This document shows, in pieces, positions 26,931-35,775 of a stretch of 64,000 bases of DNA; position 1 is the stretch's first letter; each line of letters opens with the position of its first letter. Source of the DNA: Candidatus Rokuibacteriota bacterium (GTDB taxonomy: Bacteria; Methylomirabilota; Methylomirabilia; Rokubacteriales; CSP1-6); NCBI GenBank assembly GCA_003220615.1, contig QHTB01000149.1:54018-118017 (forward strand). The letters are read 5' to 3'. Made by a program: the position numbers and the translations under genes. The notes beneath the pieces were generated by a model. It did no database searches and was not told the origin of the DNA. It was given only the letters and a program-made list of their open reading frames with translations.

Positions 26931-28346
26931 TTAGACGGACGCCGGCCTGAACTTCCAGAAGTAGTTCACGTAGTCCTCGCCCTCGTGGATCCGGCGAAAG
27001 GTCAGCTCGACCGGCATCTCGAAGGTCACGGTGCCGGGATCGCAATCGGTGAGCTGGGCGTAGAAGCGCGCCCCGTCCTCGAGATCCGCCGCCACCATGA
27101 CGGTCGGAGGGTCGGGGCTGGGGACGAGGTGGTCCTTCGTGAACGTGAAGACCCGCCCACGACGGCCGAGTTTGTGCTCCGCGAGCCGGGTCGACGAGCA
27201 CTTCCAGCAGAGGTGCCGCCGCGGGTAGCTGACGGCCCCGCAGTCGCTGCACTTCTGGCCGTAGAGGCGGAAGTTCTGGCGCTCCTCGCGCACCGCCGTC
27301 GGCACGCTCGAGAACGCTCGGATCACCTCGGTCTCCACGTGGCGCCGGAAGCGCAGCAGCTTGCCGTACGACGCGAGCGGTCGGCCGGCCGCGAGCTGCT
27401 GGCTGACTGGCCGACTCGCACGATACGACGCGAGAGCGTCTGTCGCCTCGAAGAGCAGAGCCTCGGCGCCGTTGCCGTAGGAGACGACGAGGATCTGGTC
27501 GTGAGGCCGCGCCTCTTCCAGCGCCGCCGCCAGGCCGAGCAGGCAGGACGCGGTGCCGGTGTTACCCGCCCTGCCGATGACCGACTCCTTCGGCATCGCC
27601 GAGTCGGGAAACTTGAGCTGACGCACCAGCGCGGCATGCGTCCGCGCGTCGGGGCCATAGAGCACGAGCTTGGCGATGTCTTCTTTCTTGCGCCCGGTCC
27701 TCTCGAGGAGGCCGGTGATGGCCTCAGGAATGTGCCGGTCGAGGCCGTAAGACTTCACGAACGTCGCATCCGGCAGCGCGGTGACGTAGCGGTCGCCGTC
27801 ATTACGCCAGACGTCGGTGAACTCGTGGCTCACGGCGAAGCCGCCGGCGAAGGTCGCGATGACGCCGTCTCCGCCCACCACGGCGGCACCGGCGCCGTCG
27901 CCGAGCAGCGGCTCGAGCTCCCCGCCGGGCGCGACCGGCCTCATGTCGCCGGCGGCCACCAGGGCTTCACGCACGGATCCGGCCGCGACGGCGTCGAGCG
28001 CGAGGCGAAGCGCCGTGGTCCCGGAGCGAAGCGACCCGGTGATGTCGGCGGTCAGGACCGCGATCGGAAGATCGACGACGGTGGCCAGGAGCGTCGCGTT
28101 GGACTTCTCGACGTACGGCGCCGAGGTCGAGGCGAAGAAGCAGGCGCCGACGCGGCTCGACTCGCGTCCGGCCATCGCGTCGAGCGCCGCCTCGGTCGCC
28201 ATGGTGAGCGCGTCCTCGTCGTAGTTGGCCACGGCGCGCTCGCCGCTGGCGCCCCCGCCCCACACCTGAGCGAGCGCCTTGCCTGAAAGGCGATAGCGGG
28301 GGACGTACCCGCCGACACCGACGAGACCGATCGTGGGTTCCGCCAT
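26931..28346 (-). CDS. HMG-CoA-synthase-like thiolase-fold protein with zinc-ribbon/OB-fold domain
   Basis: 471 residues from the ATG at 28346, with AGGAGG ten bases upstream. Residues 1-350 form a thiolase fold like HMG-CoA synthase or KAS III (VGGYVPRYRL, ITGSLRSGTTALRLALD, GDGAGAAVV, GNTGTASCLLGLA). Residues about 360-471 are a DUF35-type module: zinc ribbon C366, C369, C380, C383, then an OB fold (RVFTFTKDHL). The position of the catalytic Cys appears to be Leu106 in GSLRSGT, so classical Claisen condensation is doubtful. It follows the CoA-transferase gene by 13 bases, and a joint acyl-CoA role is inferred. Confidence 0.82.
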   Translation of the reverse strand: MAEPTIGLVGVGGYVPRYRLSGKALAQVWGGGASGERAVANYDEDALTMATEAALDAMAGRESSRVGACFFASTSAPYVEKSNATLLATVVDLPIAVLTADITGSLRSGTTALRLALDAVAAGSVREALVAAGDMRPVAPGGELEPLLGDGAGAAVVGGDGVIATFAGGFAVSHEFTDVWRNDGDRYVTALPDATFVKSYGLDRHIPEAITGLLERTGRKKEDIAKLVLYGPDARTHAALVRQLKFPDSAMPKESVIGRAGNTGTASCLLGLAAALEEARPHDQILVVSYGNGAEALLFEATDALASYRASRPVSQQLAAGRPLASYGKLLRFRRHVETEVIRAFSSVPTAVREERQNFRLYGQKCSDCGAVSYPRRHLCWKCSSTRLAEHKLGRRGRVFTFTKDHLVPSPDPPTVMVAADLEDGARFYAQLTDCDPGTVTFEMPVELTFRRIHEGEDYVNYFWKFRPASV

Positions 28347-28359
28347 CGACCTCGACCTC

Positions 28360-30136
28360 CTATCCCAGGAAATAGCGGCGAGGATCGAACATCCGCACGA
28401 GCCTGAGCTGATCGGGATCAGGCGCCTCGAACCGACGCAGCGTGGGAGCGACGGCGAGGTCCCAGCCGCAGGCGGCGCGCGCTGCGGCCACGGCATCGCC
28501 TTCCGCGCGATCGGCGTAGACGCCGGTCAACACAAGCTCGCCGTGCTCGTCCGCCTTCTCGTACACGCCGAGATCGGACACAACGGTCGTGACGCGTCGT
28601 CCCGGCGCCGTCACGTAGGGAGCTTTCTCGACGAAGCGCTGGCGGCTCTGGGCGAGGGTCACCACGACCTCGCGCGCCGACGAGCAGATGTCGTTGGCGC
28701 CGCCGGAGCCCGTGATGTACGTCTTGCCGGGCACGATGGTGGAATTGATGTTGCCGTGCTTGTCGATCTGACCGGCGGCCAGCGAGCCCAGGCACCGGTT
28801 CTCGCCCCGCCTGCTCAGCGAGAAGGTGAGGGCGCGCGGCTATCGGACGTACCTGGCCGGTGTCGGGAACTCCAATCTGGCCGCCTGGCTCTCGGCCTAC
28901 GAGATGAAGGCGGCCGGCGTGGACGTCGAGGTGATGGCGGAGACGGGCATGGTCGGCTATCTGCCGCGCCCGGCCGAGCCCTTCGTGTTCTCGTTCCGCA
29001 ACTTTCCTTCGTGCAAGATGCTCACGGACATCCTCCACGTCATGGGCATCTTCATGGGTGGCGGCTGCGGCGACCACCATGCGCTCGCCGGGATTCGGCG
29101 TCGCCTCGGTCGGGATCGCAGACGCCAGCGATTCGAGCTCGGCGATCCAGGCATCGGTGTGCGCCCGCCCCTTGATCTCCATGATCCGCGCATAGCCGAG
29201 CTTGGCGACATACGCCGCCTGGTCGGGGACGCTCAACATCCACTCGCGAATCCACGCCTCGGCAGTCTCCGGCTGTCGAAACGCGCCGCGCAGGCCGAGG
29301 ATAAACTCGAGATCTTCGGCGTACGCCTCCAGCTCCGGCACGTTCATGCCGTACATCCCGGCCGGGTGCGCGCCGAACGGCGCCTCCACGACGGCAGCGA
29401 CGTACTGGCCGGGCAGCTTCACCAGCTCCGCGTGACGTCGGATGAACTCCGTTGAAACGATCTTCTCCACCGACACGATCGCGCCGCGGCGAGCGGCCAT
29501 CGCGGCATAGAAGTTCTCGTTCAGCGGCGCGGCCGCGATCACGTTGCCGGCGCGATCGGCCGCCCACGCGTGGAAGAGCGCGAGATCGGGCGTGAACGCG
29601 CGCACCAGGCCGACTCGGCCACCTCCACCAAACGGATCGTCGGTGGCCACGAAGTCGCCGTCGCGCGCGTTGTCCTCCTCCATCGAGGAGCCCAGCAGCG
29701 AGCGCGTCGTCGTGAACGGCACGCCCATCGCGCCGGCGAGCAGCCGCAGTGGCAGCGTCAGCATCGACCAGTTCTGCACGACAACCCGGCCGTCGAGCAC
29801 CGCGCGGCCGACGAGGGCCTGGGGCACCGGAAATGGATAGCCTTCGCCGATGAACGTCGTCACCAGGCGCTCGACGAGGCCACCGACGACGAGCGACGTC
29901 CACGGCGAGCCGAAGCCAGTGCAGCCGAGCGTCCAACCGGGCCGACGGCCCCACCACTGGCGTACCAGCTCACGCACCAGCGCATTGGGTCGGCCGTGAG
30001 CCGCCCCGAGAAAGATGGTCTGCCCGGGTACCGTCAATCGACGCACGGCTTCGTCGAGCGTCGTGACCTTGTCGGGGCCATCGGCCGGCGGAATGGCGAG
30101 ACGGCGACGGATCACATCGACGTAGTCAGCGTGCAT
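28360..30136 (-). pseudogene. Fused CoA-transferase (subunits A and B) interrupted by an internal inversion
   Basis: Minus strand from 30136 encodes a good family I CoA-transferase A part for about 355 residues (GQTIFLGAAHGRPNALV to GERMVVAA), then turns to nonsense. The C-terminal part resumes on the minus strand from about 28803 downward (ENRCLGSLAAGQIDKHGNIN, then KTYITGSGGANDI, ending DPRRYFLG). The missing middle is present on the plus strand at 28808-29065. Re-inverting it restores a continuous ~590-residue protein: RLLSEKVRARGYRTYLAGVG to TDILHVMGIFMGG. The outer frames differ by one base, so a small indel is also present. As written no full-length enzyme is made; assembly error is the main alternative. 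Confidence 0.85.
28808..29065 (+). repeat. Inverted ~260-bp segment of the CoA-transferase gene
   Basis: The plus strand reads the family's central region (GVGNSNLAAWL, ETGMVGYLPRPAEPF, FRNFPSCKMLTDI) with no start or stop of its own. Short imperfect inverted repeats mark both ends: TCGCC plus CCGCC at 28802-28811 against GGCGG...GGCGA at 29060-29073. Exact breakpoints cannot be fixed within these few bases. Confidence 0.8.
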
Positions 30137-30191
30137 CGCTATGCGATCTCGCTTCGGTGCACCAGAGAGAGGCTGCAGCGCCCGGACATGG

Positions 30192-30539
30192 CTAGCGCGG
30201 TGCGAAGATCCGAGTTTTGAAGCGCTCGGGCACCCAGACGGTGACCAGGCGGGCCGCCCGGGCCAGTCGGTCCAGGGACTGCGCGGTCCCCGGCCAGTAT
30301 TTCAAGACCAGCTTGCGGTCGACGTAGTTCAGGATGCCGTCGAGGACAATGGTCGCCACCAGGACGTCGTCGAGGTAGCCGACCAGCGGCAGGAAATCAG
30401 GAATCAGGTCGAAGGGGTTGGCCAGATAGACGGCGGCGGCCGCCAGCGCGATCTTGACCGGTCGTGGCAGCCCGGGATCGGACACGAGGCGGGTGATGAG
30501 CCGCGCCATGTCGGGCAGCGCCCGCAACAATCCCTTCAC
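30192..30539 (-). CDS. YkvA-like DUF1232 membrane protein
   Basis: 115 residues from the GTG at 30539, which overlaps the upstream stop as GTGA. The family core is IALAAAAVYLANPFDLIPDFLPLVGYLDDVLV (in two parts, about 20-52), a short hydrophobic hairpin with the PxDLIPDF signature. Function unknown. The frame extending to 30866 is a shadow of the Fe-S gene. Confidence 0.82.
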   Translation of the reverse strand: MKGLLRALPDMARLITRLVSDPGLPRPVKIALAAAAVYLANPFDLIPDFLPLVGYLDDVLVATIVLDGILNYVDRKLVLKYWPGTAQSLDRLARAARLVTVWVPERFKTRIFAPR

Positions 30540-32518
30540 TCCAGACTCTCGGCGACGAGCTCGCTCACGTCCTTGACCGCCAGCGTCTCCTCGGCCTCCT
30601 TCACCTTTCGCCCGAGGTCCACCATGGCCAGGCAGAACGGACAGGCGGTGCCGACGACGTTCGCGCGCGTCGCCAGCAGCTCCTCGACGCGGATGACGTT
30701 CACGCGTTTCTCGGATTTCACTTCCATCCACATGTGACCGCCGCCGCCGCCACAGCACAGGCCGCGCTCGCGGGTCCGCGGCGGATCGATGACGCGTAGC
30801 CCCGGCACGGCGCGGGCGACGTCGCGCGGCGCATCCATGATTCCGTTGTAGCGGCCGAGGTAACACGAATCGTGGAAGACGACGGTGGCGTCGAGCGTCT
30901 TCTTCGGCTTGATCCGCCCACTCGCGATCAGCTCCTGGATCAGGACCGAGTGGTGAACGACCTCGTAGGTGCCGCCGAACTGCGGGAACTCGTTCTTGAT
31001 CGTGTTGAAGCAGTGCGGGCAGTGCGTGATCACCTTCCGCACCCCGTAGCGATTGAGGTTCTCGATGTTCTCCTGCGCCACGGTCTGGTAGAGGTACTCC
31101 TCGCCCAGCCGCCGGGCGACCTCGGCGTGGCAGCGCTCTTCGGCCAGCACCGCGAACGACACGCCGGCCGCTTTCAGGATCTTGACCACGGCGCGCGCGA
31201 TGGCCTGGTTACGCCGGTCGTAGGACGCCGAGCATCCCACCCAGTAGAGGTACTCGACATCCATCCCCTCTTCGAGGACGGGAACGTCGAGGCCCTGGGC
31301 CCAGGCCAGGCGCTCGCCGGCCGGCAGGCCCCACGGGTTCCCGGCCCGCTGGATGTTCTGTAGCGACTGCGGCGCCGTCGAGGGCAAGGCGCCCTCCGAC
31401 AGCGCCAGGTAACGGCGGAGATCGATGATCGTGTCGACGATGTCGATGAAGGCCGGGCACTCCTGCACGCAGGCCATGCACGTCGTGCACGCCCACAGCT
31501 CTTCGGGCTTGATCAGCTCGCCGTGGATCGGCCCGGCCAGCTCGCCGTGGAGATGTCGCTTCAGCTTTACGATGATGCGCTTGGGGCTCAGCGCCGTTCC
31601 CGACAGGTATGCGGGGCACGCGGCCTGGCAGCGCCCGCATTCCACGCAGGCGTCGAAGTCGAGCCGCCGCTTCCACGAGAACTCCTCGAGCTTCGACACG
31701 CCGAGCGCTTCCGCCTCCTCGATGTTGGGGATCGCAGCGATGGCGCCGCGCGGCGTGAGCTTGGCGAAGAAGATGTTGAGCGGCGTCGTGATGAGATGGA
31801 CGAAGTAGGAGTACGGGATGATCGCGATGAACCCGAGTGCGAGCACGGCGTGGAAGATCCACACCGAGAGATGGGTGGACCGCAGCGCAGCCTCCGACAT
31901 TCCGGCCGCGAGCATCGTCTGGCCGAGCGCGTAGCCCACCGGTGACCAGCGCGCCCACGCCGGCTGGACGACGGCCAGCCGGGCCGCTTCCATGACGAAG
32001 CCGGTCACGTTGATCACGAAGAGAAGCGCCAGCACCGCCGCGAAGCGGGCCGTCGGGTCGACCTTGTCGGGACGCACGACGAAGCGCCGCCACACCGCCA
32101 TCCCCAGACCGATGACGAAGAACAACCCGAACAGGTCGAGCACGGTCTCGTAGCACAGATAGAAGTCGCCCTTGAGCAGCTTGTAGCCGAAGAGCGGCAG
32201 CGTGATGTCGTAGTCGACGGTGGCGAGCACGGTGCCCATGAAGAGTGCGAGGAAGCCCCAGAACATCGTGGCGTGCATGACGCCCGGGTAGGCCTGCGAC
32301 AGCGTGCGGGCCTGGCCGAGGGCGTGGAGCGCGACCAGCCTCAGACGCTGGGGAACGTGATCGAAGCGGTTCTCCGGCCCGCCGGCGCGCCATAGCGTGA
32401 TCCGTTGCCACATCCCGTAGGCGAAGACGGCGATCGCAACGAGCGCTCCCACGTAGAGAGCGACCTGAGCCCAGCCAGGAACGTTCCAGAACGTGTCGCG
32501 GAACGGGACCTGGGTCAT
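30536..32518 (-). CDS. Membrane Fe-S oxidoreductase, HdrD/GlpC-like with NarI-like N-terminus
   Basis: 660 residues. Residues 1-250 hold five or six membrane helices with His residues, like a NarI/DsrM haem b domain. Two [4Fe-4S] motifs follow: CVECGRCQAACP (C291, C294, C297, C301) and CTTCMACVQECP (about 349-360). Two cysteine-rich CCG-type domains come after, the last ending CCGGGGGHMWME. This resembles electron-bifurcation partners and ETF:menaquinone oxidoreductase-like proteins often found near acyl-CoA genes; passing electrons to menaquinone is inferred. Overlaps meaB and the DUF1232 gene by four bases each. Confidence 0.88.
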   Translation of the reverse strand: MTQVPFRDTFWNVPGWAQVALYVGALVAIAVFAYGMWQRITLWRAGGPENRFDHVPQRLRLVALHALGQARTLSQAYPGVMHATMFWGFLALFMGTVLATVDYDITLPLFGYKLLKGDFYLCYETVLDLFGLFFVIGLGMAVWRRFVVRPDKVDPTARFAAVLALLFVINVTGFVMEAARLAVVQPAWARWSPVGYALGQTMLAAGMSEAALRSTHLSVWIFHAVLALGFIAIIPYSYFVHLITTPLNIFFAKLTPRGAIAAIPNIEEAEALGVSKLEEFSWKRRLDFDACVECGRCQAACPAYLSGTALSPKRIIVKLKRHLHGELAGPIHGELIKPEELWACTTCMACVQECPAFIDIVDTIIDLRRYLALSEGALPSTAPQSLQNIQRAGNPWGLPAGERLAWAQGLDVPVLEEGMDVEYLYWVGCSASYDRRNQAIARAVVKILKAAGVSFAVLAEERCHAEVARRLGEEYLYQTVAQENIENLNRYGVRKVITHCPHCFNTIKNEFPQFGGTYEVVHHSVLIQELIASGRIKPKKTLDATVVFHDSCYLGRYNGIMDAPRDVARAVPGLRVIDPPRTRERGLCCGGGGGHMWMEVKSEKRVNVIRVEELLATRANVVGTACPFCLAMVDLGRKVKEAEETLAVKDVSELVAESLE

Positions 32519-33519
32519 GAGGGCCTCAACGATAGCACGGCGAGGACGGCCTGGGCCGCGGAGTACGGGTCCATTTCGTCGTCGGCGACGCGCTGAAACG
32601 TCGTGGCCAGCTCACCGGCGCGGAGCCGCTCATCCACGCGCGCCATGAACTCGTCGACCAGCAGCGCTCGCAGCTCGTCGCGCCGGCGGGCGCGCCGCCG
32701 CTCCTGCAGCGCGCCGGTCGTCGTGAGCGCGGCACGGTGCTGCGCGATGGCGTCGAACAGCTCGGTGATACCGGTCCCCGCCTGGGCTTCGGTGGCCAGC
32801 ACCGGCACCTCCCAGTCGATGTCCCGTGGCGCGCCCGGGCTCGTGTAGGCGAGGTGAGCCGCGAACTTCAGCTCGGCCATCAACGCGGGGGCGCCGGCGC
32901 GGTCGGCCTTGTTCACGACGAAGACGTCGGCGGCCTCCATGAGTCCCGCCTTCATCGTCTGGATGGCGTCGCCCGATTCGGGGACGAGGACGACCACGGT
33001 GGTGTCCGCGAGCTTCATGATGTCGAGCTCCGTCTGACCGACGCCGACCGTCTCGATGAGGACCCACTGAAAGCCGAAGGCCGCCAGCAGCTTGATCGCG
33101 TTGCCGGTGGCGCGAGCGAGACCGCCGAAGGCGCCGCGTGTGGCCATCGAGCGGATGAACACGCCGGTATCGAGGGCGTGGCCTTGCATCCGGATGCGAT
33201 CGCCGAGCACCGCGCCCCCGGTGAACGGGCTCGACGGATCGACGGCGACGATGCCCACCGTGTGCCCGCGCTCGCGGAGGAGCGCGGTGAGGCGATCGAC
33301 CACGGTGGACTTCCCGGCGCCAGGAGGACCCGTGATGCCGAGCACGAACGTGTCGCGGCCGGCGCCGTGGACGGCCTTCATGATGGCGGGCACCGCCGGC
33401 GTGCGGTTCTCCACGTGGGTGATCAGTCGCGCCAGCGCCAACCGGTCGCCGGCGCGCATCCGCTCGACGAGCGTCAGCGCGTCGGGCCGTCGGGGGGACG
33501 TGGCGTCAGATCCGGCCAT
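32515..33519 (-). CDS. meaB: Methylmalonyl-CoA mutase-associated GTPase MeaB
   Basis: 334 residues. G3E-type GTPase with Walker A GPPGAGKS (about 62-69), the switch region VDPSSPFTGGAVLGDRIRM, ETVGVGQTELD and base-recognition NKAD. C-terminal dimerisation helices (FMARVDERLRAGELA). It protects and loads adenosylcobalamin mutases. The mutase genes are not in the window. First gene of the meaB-FeS-DUF1232 unit. Confidence 0.94.
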   Translation of the reverse strand: MAGSDATSPRRPDALTLVERMRAGDRLALARLITHVENRTPAVPAIMKAVHGAGRDTFVLGITGPPGAGKSTVVDRLTALLRERGHTVGIVAVDPSSPFTGGAVLGDRIRMQGHALDTGVFIRSMATRGAFGGLARATGNAIKLLAAFGFQWVLIETVGVGQTELDIMKLADTTVVVLVPESGDAIQTMKAGLMEAADVFVVNKADRAGAPALMAELKFAAHLAYTSPGAPRDIDWEVPVLATEAQAGTGITELFDAIAQHRAALTTTGALQERRRARRRDELRALLVDEFMARVDERLRAGELATTFQRVADDEMDPYSAAQAVLAVLSLRPS

Positions 33520-33585
33520 CGGGCTTGAAGCGGCCGGATTGTATCAGAAAGGTGCGGGGCGGCCGGACCCGCCCCGCCGCCTCGG

Positions 33586-34254
33586 TCACTGCGTGCGCAC
33601 AAAGACCAGATCGGTCGCCATCTGGATCTCGTTGGCGACCTTGAGGAAGAGGAGCTGAGGCACCTGTATGCCGTGCTCGGTGAAGGTCGCGGTCCACTTG
33701 GCCTTCACCTTCAGGTTGTCGCCCGTGAAGCCGAAGCGCTTCTGGGACTCGACCTGCTCCGGCGTCAGCTTGATGTACGTCACCGTCGCCTCGGCGACCT
33801 TCGGCACCGCTTTCTGCTTGATGGTCAGGATGCCGTGCACCTTGGCCGGCGTCTCCTTCCCGGGCACGAGAGGGCCGGTCACTTCGACCCGCTGGACCTC
33901 GAACGTCACCCATCGGTTGGCCTCGACCTCCGTGTCCAGGTAATTCTTCGATCGCATGTCGGCGTCGCGCTTCTCGATGCCGGTGGTGACGCGATTCATG
34001 TCGACGCGCACGTTGCCCCGGGCGTCGTCGGGCTTGGCCGGATCCACGGTGAGGGTTCCCTGGATGCCTTCGAGTGCGGACGTCCCGACGAAAGTCTCGA
34101 GCGGCGCATCGCTCCGGAAGCTCGCCTGCGAGTAGTTGGTCAACAGCTTGAACGTCATGACGTCGGCCGCCGCCGGCAGCGCCGGAGCGATGCCCACAGC
34201 AACCAGCAGCGCTACGACCACGGCCACGTACCGTCGCATCGTGGATGTCCGCAT
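33586..34254 (-). CDS. YceI-family secreted lipid-binding protein
   Basis: 222 residues from the ATG at 34254, preceded by AGGAG at six bases. A signal peptide (VVVALLVAVGIAPALPAAAD) is followed by a YceI/lipocalin-like barrel: YSQASFRSDAPLETFVGT, LEGIQGTLTVD, and RDADMRSKNYLDTEVEANRW. The family binds isoprenoid or amphipathic ligands in the periplasm. It sits beside two c-type cytochromes, a common arrangement. Confidence 0.86.
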   Translation of the reverse strand: MRTSTMRRYVAVVVALLVAVGIAPALPAAADVMTFKLLTNYSQASFRSDAPLETFVGTSALEGIQGTLTVDPAKPDDARGNVRVDMNRVTTGIEKRDADMRSKNYLDTEVEANRWVTFEVQRVEVTGPLVPGKETPAKVHGILTIKQKAVPKVAEATVTYIKLTPEQVESQKRFGFTGDNLKVKAKWTATFTEHGIQVPQLLFLKVANEIQMATDLVFVRTQ

Positions 34255-34324
34255 GGAGTCTCCTCTCATCGTTCGGTTGCCACGAGCCTCGGAGGGGGCC
34301 GCGACGGCCCCCTCCGAGCACGGG

Positions 34325-34819
34325 CTACGACCGGGGTGGCGTCGGCTGCTGCGGCGGCGGAACGCGGAACGGCGTGTGGCAGGTGCCGCACGCCTGCCGG
34401 CCGAAGTCCTTCATCACGACCTCGGTGGCCGCCGCGTCCTTGGTGCGAGCCGTGTCACGCAGCTTCACCGCCCACTGCCCCATGTTCTTTGCCGCGGAGT
34501 CGAACTCGGGCCGCTTCTGCCAGATCTCGGGCTTCGCCTTGGATTTGTCGGTGAGCGAGCCCTCCGGGAACAGCATCGGAATGTGCTCGGAGTTGAGGGC
34601 CATCGTCTCGGCGTTGACGGCGATTCCCTCGATGTTACCAGCCTTCATCTTGGCCTGGGCGTCGGCCCAGCTCGCGCCGTTGAGCTTCATCAGGCGCTGG
34701 CGATCGGCGACGATGTCGCCGGAGCCGATCTTCTCCGATCGCGAGCCGGTGGCACAACCGACGGCGATCACTGCGATGAGACTGATCATGATGATGCCGG
34801 TGGTCGCGTGACGCTTCAT
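34325..34819 (-). CDS. Class II-type cytochrome c lipoprotein
   Basis: 164 residues from the ATG at 34819 with AAGGAGG six bases upstream. The lipoprotein signal ends ISLIAVIAVGC. The single haem site CGTCH lies near the C-terminus (about 144-148), as in cytochromes c'/c556, after a four-helix region with RQRLMKLNGASW at the start. A periplasmic, membrane-anchored electron carrier or NO-binding protein. Confidence 0.84.
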   Translation of the reverse strand: MKRHATTGIIMISLIAVIAVGCATGSRSEKIGSGDIVADRQRLMKLNGASWADAQAKMKAGNIEGIAVNAETMALNSEHIPMLFPEGSLTDKSKAKPEIWQKRPEFDSAAKNMGQWAVKLRDTARTKDAAATEVVMKDFGRQACGTCHTPFRVPPPQQPTPPRS

Positions 34820-34879
34820 CCTGCCTCCTTTGCTCGACGGCGCTCGACGCCGTCGGTTGAGGGTCACCGCACGCTTCGC

Positions 34880-35752
34880 CTACTTGCCGATCTTGTTCCT
34901 CACCGGAGGAATCGATTTGAGATAGTGCGCGATGGCGAGCCGGTCGGCTTTGGTGAGGTCGCGATAGCCGGCGAGCGTTCCCTGGATCACCTCGGCCATC
35001 AGACCGTCGGCGACGTCGCCATCGGGCTTGTTGCCCGTGGCGAGGTACTCGGCAATCTCCTCCTCCGACCACGTCAGCCCCGTCTGGGGGTCGGGGGTGA
35101 TGTTCGGGACCTCGGATTTTTCCGGTCCCTGCGGGTTGCCAGCCAGGAAGCGCGAGTTGTCGGTCGCGTACGTCATCGTGCGTGGCGTGTGGCATTCGCC
35201 GCAGTGACCGACGGCGCGCACCAGGTACTCGCCGCGAGCGATGCCACTGGTCGGCGCCGCCGCCGGCGGTGTCTCGCGCGGCGCAAACGCGGCCAGCCAG
35301 GCCGGGAGGAACACGGACTCGAACATCGGCACGGTGATGCGTTTCGGTTGATTCGCGCGATTGACCGGAGGCGTCGTACGGAGAAAGGCGACGAGCGCCT
35401 TGAGATCCTCGGCCGCCATGCCGTTGAACACCGTGAACGGATGCACAGGCAGCAAACGCTCGCCATTCGGACGCCGCCCGGAGCGGATCGCGGTAATGAT
35501 CTGCTCATCGGTCCAGGCGCCGATCCCGGCCTGGCGGTCGGGCGTGATGTTGGTCGAGTACACGGTGCCGAACGGGCCGTCGTAGCGCCGCCCACCGGCA
35601 TTCGCCGTCTCCTTGGGCACCGTGTGGCAGCCGCAGCCGCCGGTCGCCCCAAAGATATAGCGCCCGCGAGCAACCTCGGCCGGCGAGGGCTGCGCCGTGG
35701 CCAGGCTGGGCGCGCACAGGAGGCTCACGGCAAAGAGCAAGGCCAAGCGCAT
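34880..35752 (-). CDS. Di-haem cytochrome c with unusual first haem motif
   Basis: 290 residues from the ATG at 35752. Signal peptide ends SLATAQ. Two cytochrome c domains resemble the membrane-linked cytochrome subunits of alcohol and aldehyde dehydrogenases. The second haem site is canonical (CGECH, about residue 187). The first reads GGCGCHT, with C40-G41-C42-H43, one residue short of CxxCH; the DNA (TGC GGC TGC CAC) leaves no doubt about the translation. Axial methionines are plausible. Lies 60 bases upstream of the class II cytochrome, same strand. Confidence 0.82.
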   Translation of the reverse strand: MRLALLFAVSLLCAPSLATAQPSPAEVARGRYIFGATGGCGCHTVPKETANAGGRRYDGPFGTVYSTNITPDRQAGIGAWTDEQIITAIRSGRRPNGERLLPVHPFTVFNGMAAEDLKALVAFLRTTPPVNRANQPKRITVPMFESVFLPAWLAAFAPRETPPAAAPTSGIARGEYLVRAVGHCGECHTPRTMTYATDNSRFLAGNPQGPEKSEVPNITPDPQTGLTWSEEEIAEYLATGNKPDGDVADGLMAEVIQGTLAGYRDLTKADRLAIAHYLKSIPPVRNKIGK

Positions 35753-35775
35753 ATCAACGTAATCGCGTAAACCGC

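Noticed and set aside
28826..29455. Stand-alone plus-strand gene of 209 residues
   Set aside because: Only its first ~80 codons look like protein; they are the displaced middle of the CoA-transferase, and the rest is antisense of the A part.
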